Shown here one piece after another: positions 4,091-10,676 of a DNA stretch of 10,790 nucleotides. A program made the translations under genes and the position numbers. The DNA lies in NCBI GenBank assembly GCA_019314085.1, contig JAFCZZ010000031.1:1-10790 (forward strand), given 5' to 3'. Position 1 is the first letter of the stretch. Each line of letters starts with the position of its first letter. Source of the stretch: Deltaproteobacteria bacterium. GTDB taxonomy: Bacteria; Desulfobacterota; Syntrophia; Syntrophales; UBA2210. Under the pieces are notes generated by a model. It was not told the origin of the DNA. It worked only from the letters and a program-made list of their open reading frames with translations, and searched no databases.

Positions 4091-5077
4091 TCATGGTCTC
4101 TTCTCAACAATTTCGAACCCTCTCAGCTGCACTTTTGTGAGCTCCCGCAGCAGCTTTCCGGTCTGCACCTCAAACATCTTCATGAGCATGTCGATCTTCG
4201 CGAGGCAGTCCCTGCACACGACCACCTGGACGAGATCCTCCTGTGGCTTCCCGACGCCGCAGAGATGGCAGGGAAAAACCGGCGACGGCTCACGTGCGAG
4301 CGCTTCCGGTGCTGCGGGTTCGAGCGCCTGGCGTGTTTCCGGTGTCACTCCCTCCGGCCTCTCGAGCGTGTCGGCGAGAACGGGGTACTTAGCACGAATG
4401 CAGTCCGGACAGAGCAGCTCGCCCCCCACCTTCTTCAGATCCTCGCTGGGCCTGTGGCATACGTCGCAGAGCTTGAACGCCCAGCGATCGATGAACTGAT
4501 GCAGCGCTTCAGAGCTCCAGTTTCCTTGCCGCGCTAACCGGTACGCTTCGAGCTGCTTCGACTGATCCTCCACCCGCGTGAGCTCCTTCGCCGCCTCTAG
4601 CGAGAACGTTCCGATCACGACGTCCTCGACTATCTCTGTCGGCAGCTTTGACACTTTGATGATTTCATTGACCCACCGTGTGGGGCGGTTGATCAGTTTT
4701 GCAATATCTCCCGGGCTCATGTGCTGCTTCTCGACCAAATCTTTGATTTTCACGACGAACTGACCGGGCCTGATCTGCCCCCTCGCGAGGTTCTCGGACA
4801 GCGATATGAGCTCGGCGTCGTAGGGCTCAATGTCGAAAACTTTCACGCGGATGAGCTGCTGCCCCGCCTCGATCGCTTTACGCACGCGCCCCTCGCCGTA
4901 AATTAATATTAACGAATCTCCCTCGCGCCTGCATGCGGGTTCCTGGAGGATCCCCCAGCGCTGCATCGACTCGTCCATCGATACATCCGCGTCCTCGTCC
5001 CTCTCCGCTCGCACCCTCCCACCAGGAATCACGATGCGGCGGGGATCAACGTCTATAAATTCCGTGTGCACGCTCAT
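4091..5077 (-). CDS. ParB/Spo0J-like protein with two C-terminal zinc ribbons (328 aa)
   Basis: The N-terminal domain carries the ParB nucleotide-binding motifs: YGEGRVRKAIEAG (residues 60-72, equivalent to the GERRxRA box) and SLSENLARGQI (92-102, equivalent to the ENxxR box). A helix-turn-helix follows (MSPGDIAKLINRPTRWVNEI, 120-139). ParB proteins bind a palindromic parS site and clamp DNA using CTP. After the helical middle there are two zinc sites, Cys204/207/223/226 and Cys270/273/288/291, separated by a Pro/Glu-rich linker, then a C-terminal helix (LAKIDMLMKMFEV). Two ribbons in place of the usual dimerisation tail are unusual. No ParA is encoded. ATG 5077 lies one base after the preceding stop, with GGTGTGAG before it. 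Roles could be partition, transcription control or replication initiation. Confidence 0.9.
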   Translation of the reverse strand: MSVHTEFIDVDPRRIVIPGGRVRAERDEDADVSMDESMQRWGILQEPACRREGDSLILIYGEGRVRKAIEAGQQLIRVKVFDIEPYDAELISLSENLARGQIRPGQFVVKIKDLVEKQHMSPGDIAKLINRPTRWVNEIIKVSKLPTEIVEDVVIGTFSLEAAKELTRVEDQSKQLEAYRLARQGNWSSEALHQFIDRWAFKLCDVCHRPSEDLKKVGGELLCPDCIRAKYPVLADTLERPEGVTPETRQALEPAAPEALAREPSPVFPCHLCGVGKPQEDLVQVVVCRDCLAKIDMLMKMFEVQTGKLLRELTKVQLRGFEIVEKRP

Positions 5078-5078
5078 C

Positions 5079-5459
5079 TCACACCACGATCCTCGGGAAT
5101 CCTTCCGCGTCCACGTCCGTCTCGACTTCCAGCCCCGCGTGCGGCCAGTGCCCGTATCTCTTCAAAAACTTGGCGAAGTTGCTGCGCTTGTTTTTCAACA
5201 CACGCACAAACTGCGCATGGTTCACGATGCTCCACTCTCCCGCGTTGTACTCTGCTCCACGTGGCATGCTCGTCGTGAGCTGCGCCCCGTCCTCGGTCTC
5301 GATAACAACCACGCGATCCTCCGGGCGCTTCGCCTTTTCGCCAAAGACGTCCTTCGCCTGTGCGATGTAGACGTTGGACACTTTCGACCTGCTGCGCGTG
5401 CTCTCCTTCAGCAGCTCGTCGAGGTTTACCTGAAAACTCGCATCCGCCACGCTCGTCAC
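5079..5459 (-). CDS. Conserved-looking hypothetical protein (126 aa)
   Basis: The start is a GTG overlapping the previous stop (GTGA), with GGGAGA before it. The N-terminal third is polar and helical (VNLDELLKESTRSRS). It is followed by a beta-rich core with VSNVYIAQAKDVFG, a strand (DRVVVIETEDGAQLTTSM), a Trp-containing loop, a basic helix (RVLKNKRSNFAKFLKRYG) and a last strand pair (GLEVETDVDAEGFPRIVV). A mixed beta protein with one basic helix, placed directly before ParB, suggests a DNA-binding or replication accessory role, such as a single-strand binding fold. I do not recognise the family, and this suggestion rests on composition and position alone. Confidence 0.8.
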   Translation of the reverse strand: MTSVADASFQVNLDELLKESTRSRSKVSNVYIAQAKDVFGEKAKRPEDRVVVIETEDGAQLTTSMPRGAEYNAGEWSIVNHAQFVRVLKNKRSNFAKFLKRYGHWPHAGLEVETDVDAEGFPRIVV

Positions 5460-5593
5460 TCTCCCACGTCCGGGAAGATCTGCTCAGCCCGGGCCAGGTG
5501 ACCCATCGCTTCCTGGAGTGCGCGCTTTGCAAGTTTGAGCTGATCGCGCACGTCCCTCAGTCGCTGCACGTCGTCGCTAGATGATGTTCTCAT
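5456..5593 (-). CDS. Short helical protein (45 aa)
   Basis: ATG 5593 is preceded by GAGG 9 nt upstream and lies within the end of the 94-aa gene, overlapping it by 17 bp. The frame stays open back to 5665, but the extra residues are the out-of-frame shadow of that gene (Arg/Ser-rich), so the short form is preferred. The protein reads MRTSSSDDVQRLRDVRDQLK, then a continuous helix (LAKRALQEAMGHLARAEQIF), probably coiled-coil. Its stop overlaps the next GTG start. The function is unknown. Confidence 0.65.
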   Translation of the reverse strand: MRTSSSDDVQRLRDVRDQLKLAKRALQEAMGHLARAEQIFPDVGE

Positions 5594-5861
5594 GCTGCTG
5601 CGCCTCTTCACTCTCGACGACCTCCTCGTGTCTGGCAGCTCGCTCTTCCTCCGTGAGCGGCTCACCCTCGCCTCGCTCCTCGCGTGCGGTCCCTCGCTCG
5701 AGGCCCGTCCCGCGGGGAGGCAGCTCTCTCAAAACTTCGCGTGTTTCTTTAACTATCTGGCCGTCCATGCTTTCCACGATGCTCTCGACGTGCTCGAGCA
5801 GGTCTTTGAGCTGTATCGTGTCCAGACCCGCCAGTTCAAGTTCAATTCTCGCTTTCATCAT
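5577..5861 (-). CDS. Helical acidic protein, first gene of the ParB operon (94 aa)
   Basis: The frame is open far upstream, but ATG 5861 (or 5858) is the sensible start. The TATA at 5894-5901 would begin the transcript near 5871, GGGGTGGT lies immediately before it, and upstream of it the frame only shadows the 62-aa gene. Residues 1-45 look like a strand plus helices (MMKARIELELAGLDTIQLKD, then LLEHVESIVESMDG). The remainder is low-complexity and strongly charged (GEGEPLTEEERAARHEEVVE), probably disordered. There is no known motif. Position suggests an early or regulatory protein. Confidence 0.7.
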   Translation of the reverse strand: MMKARIELELAGLDTIQLKDLLEHVESIVESMDGQIVKETREVLRELPPRGTGLERGTAREERGEGEPLTEEERAARHEEVVESEEAQQHENII

Positions 5862-5893
5862 ACCACCCCTATGGGTATATGGGGTAGGGGGGG

Positions 5894-5901
5894 TATATAA
5901 A
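5894..5901 (-). promoter_or_regulatory. TATA box of the ParB operon, with overlapping operator-like dyad
   Basis: On the minus strand TTTATATA lies 33-40 bp before ATG 5861. Between the box and the start, CCCCTA (5866-5871) and TAGGGG (5885-5890) form an inverted repeat centred on the predicted transcription start, in a stretch of repeated TATGGG/TATATGGGG. A repressor bound there could block initiation. Confidence 0.6.
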
Positions 5902-5920
5902 GGTATCGGTGCGCGTGGAT

Positions 5921-6109
5921 CTATCGCCGTTTCTGTCGCTCCGCAACTTTCAGCTTGACCTCGTAACCCGCAATTCCACCGATGATTGCACTGGTCATCG
6001 CCAGGAGAGCGTGGTCGTATCCCATGGCCATGGCCACGCATACGATCACTGTCAGGCACACGATGGCGGCGATTTTTACGCGGTCGTCTGGTAGATCTTT
6101 GCGATGCAT
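5921..6109 (-). CDS. Two-helix membrane protein, possible holin-like (62 aa)
   Basis: After a short charged head (MHRKDLPDDR) there are two hydrophobic segments, roughly residues 12-30 (KIAAIVCLTVIVCVAMAMG) and 33-49, joined by a tight turn (YDH), and a basic tail (KVAERQKRR). Small two-span proteins with basic tails often sit after fibre genes in viruses and act as holins or membrane components, but length and topology are the only evidence here. It begins 6 bp after the spike stop without a clear ribosome site, so translation is probably coupled. It is the last gene of the structural operon. Confidence 0.8.
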   Translation of the reverse strand: MHRKDLPDDRVKIAAIVCLTVIVCVAMAMGYDHALLAMTSAIIGGIAGYEVKLKVAERQKRR

Positions 6110-6115
6110 ATTTTA

Positions 6116-8545
6116 TCACTGCTCTGCCGTGTATGTTAACAGCAAGCCATATATTGCTATGTCATAACCGAAAGTGTCCGCTGCATCTCCTCCGAGTCGC
6201 TCCAGCTGAACAGTAACATAGTCGCCCTTTGCCAGATTTGACATCGTGAGTCCAACATCAGTTTCATAGAATGTTGCCAAAGCGGGGACATCAATAGTTA
6301 CGGATGATGGGTCGTCTGTGTGTTGCCCTGTGCCCTCTCCCGCCGCCGCATACTTTGCGAGCGCATCTGCCACCCAGTCCTGCCCTGCCGTCCCCATCGG
6401 GCTACCGGACCACAAAACCTTCAAGCTCGTGAAAGAAACAAAGTCGGATGGAACTCTGAAGATGAAGCGGACATTCTGCGTTGAACCGGCTGCGAGAGCG
6501 ATTACGGGCCAATATGCTTCGTAAGTTGCGTTCCCCGTGTAAGTCTCAGAGGGGGGAACAAAGAGCGTCCTTGTCACATTCGTGTGCTTGTCCGCCCCGT
6601 GCATTGAGACACCAACATCTCCGGCGCCCCAAGCAGCAGCTCCCCGCACGAGTGCCTGCCCCTCTGTCGCAGTTGGCAATTTCGCGATTTGACCATCTGA
6701 AAGCCCGACCCCGGATGCGAGCTTCGCGTCGGTGACCTCTCCGTCCCCGATCTTGGGAGATCCCACCGCTCCGTCCGCGATCTTCGTACCCGTCACAGCA
6801 CCCGCGGCCAGATGCCCTTCCTTCACAGCTCCAAGCGCTATTTCCGGAGATCCCACTTCTCCATCGAGAATGTGTCCTGCGCGGATAGCATCGAGAGCGA
6901 TTTCAGGAGATCCCACCTCTCCATCCGCGATGTGTCCCGACTTCACCGCGCTGAGCGCGATCTGTGGCGACCCAACAGCGCCATCAGCAATCTTAGCAGC
7001 CGTGACCGACTTGTCAGCGTGATCTATGACACCGGCCACTTCTTTATCTGTCAGATCGGTGTGCTTCGAGACTCCCGCGACCGCCCACTCGTGCCGTCCC
7101 GTCGCTGCGTCGTATGTCAGGGCCTCACCGTCTGCCGGCGAGTCTATCGCGTCCAGGTGCCCGGGCTTGATCGCTCCCGCTGCGATCTGCGGACTCCCTA
7201 CTGCCCCGTCCGCGATCTTGGCAGCCGTGACCGAGCCGTCGGGATGGTCGATCGTCGCCGCCGTCTTGTGGGTCGTCAGGTGGTCCTCTGTTGCCGTCGC
7301 CTCTCCCGGGATGTTTCCGGATACCTTGGCCCCGCTCACCCCGACTATCTTTGCGTCCGTCACGGATCCATCAGCGTGATCTATCACGCCCCCGACTTCC
7401 TTGTCCGTGAGCTCCGTGTGTTTTGTTACTCCTGCTACCGACTTCCACTCAAACTTGCCCGATGCCGCATCGTAGGTCAGAGCTTCCCCGTCCGCAGCGC
7501 TGTCTACTGCCTCGATGTGGGGAGATCCTATCGCCCCATCGGCTATCTGCTCGGCGATGATCGATTTGCTTGCGATGAGCCCCTCGTAGAGCTGGCAGTA
7601 CGATCCCGTCCCGGCGTCGTATATGTCCCCGGTGAGCATGCCGCTCATCACGCACGCCTGGACGCGCGTCCAGCTGCAGTCTGGATCTATGTATATCGCG
7701 AGCCGCTGGGTCGGACCGGTCGCAACGGTCTGCGAAAAGTAGCAGCCCGCCACCTGAAAGCCGTTAGCGTGCGTGAGCAGTATGCCGTCGTAGTCGTTCG
7801 CGTGCGATTGCGAGTTCCCGCTCACGTCGAAGTCGTAGATGCCTCCTCCGTGCTCTGCGAAGATCACCGCGCCGAACTGGCCGTTCCCGTCGATCGACCC
7901 CTTTGCCGCGAACACCGTTCCCTCGAGCACGTACAGCCCGTAGCGGTCGTTGTTGTTTAACTCCACGTCCACCATGTCGACCCTGCGCGCATACGTCGCC
8001 ATCCCGTCAGCGCCGCACAGGTAGACGCCCACGTGGCGCAGGAACGCCGTGCGCACCGCGTCGTGCAGGTAGATCCCCTCGTCGTGCGCGCCCTCGATCT
8101 CCACGTCCTCGATCACCACCCCGCCGACCGACAGCGTGTCCCCCGACGCCTCGATCACGTGCGAAGTGCCGGTCTGGTTCGCGCGGTTGCCGTCGAGATG
8201 CAGGCGCTTGATATGCGCAAAATTCGTCGTCTGCCCTGAGATCCCGATCGCGATGATGTCCGAGTTCGCCCCGTTCGTGAGGTGGATGCACGCCAGGATG
8301 CTTTCCCCCTCGAGCACGTGGTACCCGCCGTAGAGCCGCAGCGCTGCGCTGACGTAGTAGTCACCGGCTAATAAGACGACCTTTCCTCCTGTCGATTTGC
8401 ACTCGTCCAGCGCCGACTGGATTTCCACCTGGTCGTCCTTCCCATCGCAGACGTACTTCGCCAGCCCCTTGTTCTCCGAGTTGTGCGCCGCCACGACCAC
8501 CTGCGCCGTGCGCGTGTCCGGCTGCGTTGCGTACAGGCTCGTCAT
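6116..8545 (-). CDS. Beta-helix spike/fibre protein (809 aa)
   Basis: Three regions are visible. Residues about 30-325 look like a right-handed parallel beta-helix of the pectate-lyase type: the opening KDDQVEIQSALDECKSTGGK resembles the usual start, followed by repeating GNRANQTG, VVIEDVEIEGAHDEGIYLHD and LNNNDRYGLYV turns. Residues about 326-625 are fibre repeats. An 11-residue unit of the type IADGAVGSPQIA recurs, and a long module (DSxADGEALTYDAA, EW, KHTxLTDKEVxGVIDHAD) occurs twice, at 348-400 and 468-519. Residues about 650-809 form a beta-rich C-terminal domain. Such proteins form virus spikes or fibres that bind or degrade surface polysaccharide. No catalytic residues are assigned. 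GAGGT precedes ATG 8545. Residues 530-547 are encoded by DNA identical to part of the 158-aa gene. Confidence 0.9.
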   Translation of the reverse strand: MTSLYATQPDTRTAQVVVAAHNSENKGLAKYVCDGKDDQVEIQSALDECKSTGGKVVLLAGDYYVSAALRLYGGYHVLEGESILACIHLTNGANSDIIAIGISGQTTNFAHIKRLHLDGNRANQTGTSHVIEASGDTLSVGGVVIEDVEIEGAHDEGIYLHDAVRTAFLRHVGVYLCGADGMATYARRVDMVDVELNNNDRYGLYVLEGTVFAAKGSIDGNGQFGAVIFAEHGGGIYDFDVSGNSQSHANDYDGILLTHANGFQVAGCYFSQTVATGPTQRLAIYIDPDCSWTRVQACVMSGMLTGDIYDAGTGSYCQLYEGLIASKSIIAEQIADGAIGSPHIEAVDSAADGEALTYDAASGKFEWKSVAGVTKHTELTDKEVGGVIDHADGSVTDAKIVGVSGAKVSGNIPGEATATEDHLTTHKTAATIDHPDGSVTAAKIADGAVGSPQIAAGAIKPGHLDAIDSPADGEALTYDAATGRHEWAVAGVSKHTDLTDKEVAGVIDHADKSVTAAKIADGAVGSPQIALSAVKSGHIADGEVGSPEIALDAIRAGHILDGEVGSPEIALGAVKEGHLAAGAVTGTKIADGAVGSPKIGDGEVTDAKLASGVGLSDGQIAKLPTATEGQALVRGAAAWGAGDVGVSMHGADKHTNVTRTLFVPPSETYTGNATYEAYWPVIALAAGSTQNVRFIFRVPSDFVSFTSLKVLWSGSPMGTAGQDWVADALAKYAAAGEGTGQHTDDPSSVTIDVPALATFYETDVGLTMSNLAKGDYVTVQLERLGGDAADTFGYDIAIYGLLLTYTAEQ
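6906..6958 (-). repeat. 53-bp identical block shared with 9301-9353 (fibre repeat)
   Basis: All 53 bases match 9301-9353, and after one mismatch eight more bases match. The block encodes ALSAVKSGHIADGEVGSP in both fibre genes. Identity at synonymous sites suggests recent duplication or gene conversion between the two genes. Confidence 0.85.
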
Positions 8546-8557
8546 CTGTCATCTACC

Positions 8558-8953
8558 TCACATCCCGACTGCTGATCCATAAAGTTTTCCCGTCCCGCTC
8601 ACCGTGCGCGCCTCGAACGATCTCACCTTTGCGGGGATCGCATACGTTTGATTTGCTCTTAAGTGCCGCTCGCCCGTGAACCGAGCGCCCAGGCGTCTGA
8701 CATACGCCTCTGTGTTTGCCTCGAGCTCTATCGCCTGGAAATCACCGTGAAGATGGATCTCTTTCCACTCCGTCGTGATGTCAGCCTCGAACCCGGTCCA
8801 CGCGTCGTAGCCCTCGGCCGGGAGAGAAAAGCGCTCCCCCATGCCCGGCAGCCTTGGCAGCCGCGCAGGTGGCACGGTATCCAAAACTTCGATCGTGTAC
8901 GGATGATAAAGCTGCAGTAAATCGTTACGCTCGAGCTCGCTAGCAACTACCAC
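8558..8953 (-). CDS. Beta-rich virion-type protein (131 aa)
   Basis: The start is GTG 8953, with GGGGTGAG directly upstream. The sequence has alternating strands, especially FEADITTEWKEIHLHGDF, IELEANTEAYVRR and a final set, LRANQTYAIPAKVRSFEART, leading to SGTGKLYGSAVG. The ending (Pro-x-Lys-Val-x-x-Phe, then Ser-Gly-x-Gly-x-Val/Leu-Tyr) resembles small phage decoration or fibre-attachment proteins, which is a weak impression. It lies between the two fibre-repeat genes, with 10-12 bp on each side. It is probably an adaptor or base for the spike. No enzymatic motif is seen. Confidence 0.85.
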   Translation of the reverse strand: MVVASELERNDLLQLYHPYTIEVLDTVPPARLPRLPGMGERFSLPAEGYDAWTGFEADITTEWKEIHLHGDFQAIELEANTEAYVRRLGARFTGERHLRANQTYAIPAKVRSFEARTVSGTGKLYGSAVGM

Positions 8954-8963
8954 GAGCTCACCC

Positions 8964-9440
8964 CTACGTCAGATCCACCGACTTCCAGGCAGACCCGTCC
9001 CAGATTGCAAAAGATCCAGTGTCAGTTCCGAAATAGACGTCTCCCGGATTCGTCCCGCTCGCTGGGCGGTCTGCGTTTGCCCCCTGCCTGATCCGGAAAA
9101 TTCCCGGTGACGCTATTTTAGGCGATGAAATAGCCTCGTCGATGATCTTCGCTGTTGTCACCGCACCGTCTTCCAGGTGTCCCGTCTTGATCGCTGCTAG
9201 CGCTATCTCCGGAGATCCCACCGCACCGTCGAGGATCTTCGGCGACGTCACCGCGTCGCTGTCAATGTGTCCCGCTTTCACGGCTGCCAGCGCAATTTTT
9301 GGAGATCCCACCTCTCCATCCGCGATGTGTCCCGACTTCACCGCGCTGAGCGCTATCTGTGGACTGCCAACTGCGCCTTCCTTGATATCTGCTGCAACGA
9401 TCACCTTCGGCCCTATCCTTCTCGAGTCAAGTTCCACCAT
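8964..9440 (-). CDS. Repeat fibre protein (158 aa)
   Basis: Residues 15-110 consist of tandem units such as IKEGAVGSPQIALSAVKSGH, IADGEVGSPKIALAAVKAGH and LDGAVGSPEIALAAIKTGH, the same family as the repeats in the 809-aa protein. The C-terminus contains ADRPASGTNPGDVYFGTDTG and then FAIWDGSAWKSVDLT, a motif common at the ends of phage tail-fibre proteins. It is probably a short trimeric fibre, or a second fibre alternative to or assembled with the long one. AGGTGA 7 nt before ATG 9440 incorporates the preceding stop codon (TAG). Bases 9301-9353 match the long fibre gene exactly. Confidence 0.9.
   Translation of the reverse strand: MVELDSRRIGPKVIVAADIKEGAVGSPQIALSAVKSGHIADGEVGSPKIALAAVKAGHIDSDAVTSPKILDGAVGSPEIALAAIKTGHLEDGAVTTAKIIDEAISSPKIASPGIFRIRQGANADRPASGTNPGDVYFGTDTGSFAIWDGSAWKSVDLT
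9301..9353 (-). repeat. 53-bp identical block shared with 6906-6958 (fibre repeat)
   Basis: This is the partner copy of the block in the 809-aa gene, encoding residues 30-47 of the 158-aa fibre. The bases immediately outside the block diverge although the repeats continue at the protein level. Confidence 0.85.
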
Positions 9441-9450
9441 GTTAATTCAC

Positions 9451-9771
9451 CTACCCTTTCGTTTCCTCCACTTTAACTTCGACCGAGACGTCTATCGTCC
9501 CCGAGTCCGCCGCTGCTTCGATCACGTACTCGTTCCTGGGGCCGAGCATGATGTCGAGATACTGCGGCAGCTTGTAGTGGTTCCACTGATCGTAGTCCCA
9601 CTCGTCGATCTCCTCCGTGTCCCGCTTCGTGTAGATGATTCCAGGAGACGAGTAGTAGTTGCGGACCTCCACGATCCTGCGCGTGTATCCTTCCGGACAC
9701 GTGATCTTCCCGACCTCTGTCTTTGTCGTCCCAATTGAAGTCTTGCTCACGCGGAGAGTTTTCGTTACCAT
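9451..9771 (-). CDS. Small beta-rich structural-type protein (106 aa)
   Basis: The sequence is dominated by strands: VSKTSIGTTKTEVGKITC, YTRRIVEVRNYYSSPGIIYT, a Trp/Tyr-rich central loop (IDEWDYDQWNHYKLPQYLDI), then RNEYVIEAAADSGTIDVSVE and VKVEETKG. The size and the strand-loop-strand order would suit a single jelly-roll or an immunoglobulin-like minor capsid or vertex protein. It starts 10 bp after the candidate capsid gene, with GGTGAG before ATG 9771, and is followed by the fibre gene. That order (capsid, small beta protein, fibre) suggests a vertex or penton component. The family is not recognised. Confidence 0.85.
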   Translation of the reverse strand: MVTKTLRVSKTSIGTTKTEVGKITCPEGYTRRIVEVRNYYSSPGIIYTKRDTEEIDEWDYDQWNHYKLPQYLDIMLGPRNEYVIEAAADSGTIDVSVEVKVEETKG

Positions 9772-9781
9772 ACGCTCACCA

Positions 9782-10657
9782 TCACACCAGCTGGCGATGC
9801 ACGCCGATCAGCCCGAGCTTGTAGTATCCTGCCGACCTGTTCGTCGTCACGTGATCGACGTCGTACTTTATGCCGTACTTGTGCCCCTTGCCAAGGATGT
9901 ACGGTTCTGGAAGCCTGAAGATGCGCTTGTAGAGTATGTCCGCCTGGAGCTCGTTCCCAGATGCGGGATCCACCAGGAAGCCCTCCTGCGTTTCCGGGGT
10001 CCCGATCATCACCCCCTCGTCGATGAGCTTCACGCGGTCCAGGTGGGTGTCGGTGCTCACGTTGTTGTTCCCGCACACGATCGCGGTGAGGTCGAACTGC
10101 TCGGTGTTCTTGACCTGTCCGTCGTCCACGAGCGAGTGAACTCCCGCAGGCAGTAGGTTGTAGTCAAAGCTGGCGTCCGTCGCGTCCGCAGATATTGTCC
10201 CGGAGTGCGAGATCCAATAAATATGATTCATGACTTTGCACTGGCTGCCCCCTGGGAGTGTCTTGTCGCCCGGAGCTGTGGCCTCCACGCGGTCGTACCA
10301 CGCAGTCAGCGCTGTGTAGGATCCAGACGGCGTGATCACGAGGTCCTCGTCATGCGCCGCATAGAGGTCCGCCCAGTCCGGGACTAAACTCTTGACCCAA
10401 CTCAAGAATCCTAAGTTTTGCGGCCGCACGTCCCCTTTATCGATCAAAATACAATCAAGAGTTTCCACGTAGATCCGGAGCATGTGCCTGCTGCCTATCT
10501 CGATGTCGATGTAGTCCTCGGCCGAAGCTCCTGCGATAAATATGTCTTTCAAAACAGTGTGCCGCCCTATTTTGGGCTTGATGGTCAGAGCTCCGCTAGT
10601 CGTTGTGACCCGCTGCCACCGGGTCGGGGTTACGATTGCTGCTGCAGGTGTGGCCAC
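9782..10657 (-). CDS. Candidate major capsid protein (291 aa)
   Basis: The protein is beta-rich throughout and divides into two similar-sized halves, with a boundary near residues 135-150 (TAWYDRVEATAPGDK). The first half has LTIKPKIGRHTVLKDIFIAG, DYIDIEIGSRHMLRIYVETL and an aromatic-rich helix region (FLSWVKSLVPDWADLYAAHD). The second has CKVMNHIYWISHSGTISADA, FDLTAIVCGNNNVS and an ending of YKLGLIGVHRQLV. Length and two-part beta layout suit a double jelly-roll capsid protein as in tailless viruses, but I infer this from pattern and from its place in the structural operon; no homologue was confirmed. The start is GTG 10657 with GGAGGA 11 nt upstream. It follows the 145-aa gene across the circle junction. 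Confidence 0.82.
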   Translation of the reverse strand: MATPAAAIVTPTRWQRVTTTSGALTIKPKIGRHTVLKDIFIAGASAEDYIDIEIGSRHMLRIYVETLDCILIDKGDVRPQNLGFLSWVKSLVPDWADLYAAHDEDLVITPSGSYTALTAWYDRVEATAPGDKTLPGGSQCKVMNHIYWISHSGTISADATDASFDYNLLPAGVHSLVDDGQVKNTEQFDLTAIVCGNNNVSTDTHLDRVKLIDEGVMIGTPETQEGFLVDPASGNELQADILYKRIFRLPEPYILGKGHKYGIKYDVDHVTTNRSAGYYKLGLIGVHRQLV

Positions 10658-10676
10658 GCTCTCACGCTCCTCCGTA

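Noticed and set aside
3840..4499. Plus-strand frame of 219 codons opposite the zinc gene and ParB
   Set aside because: It is Ser/Arg-rich and antisense to two well-supported genes; no start signals are seen.
5074..5532. Minus-strand 152-codon frame overlapping the 126-aa and 45-aa genes
   Set aside because: It overlaps two better-supported coupled genes in another frame and is Arg/Gly-rich with no motif.
5594..5665. N-terminal extension of the 45-aa protein to 69 aa, starting at 5665
   Set aside because: The extra residues (Arg/Ser-rich) lie within the coding sequence of the 94-aa gene, and GAGG stands correctly before the internal ATG at 5593.
6812..7960. Long plus-strand open frame (382 codons) opposite the spike gene
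   Set aside because: It mirrors the repeats of the spike on the opposite strand, is Arg/Val/Cys-rich without domain features and has no promoter or neighbours in that direction.
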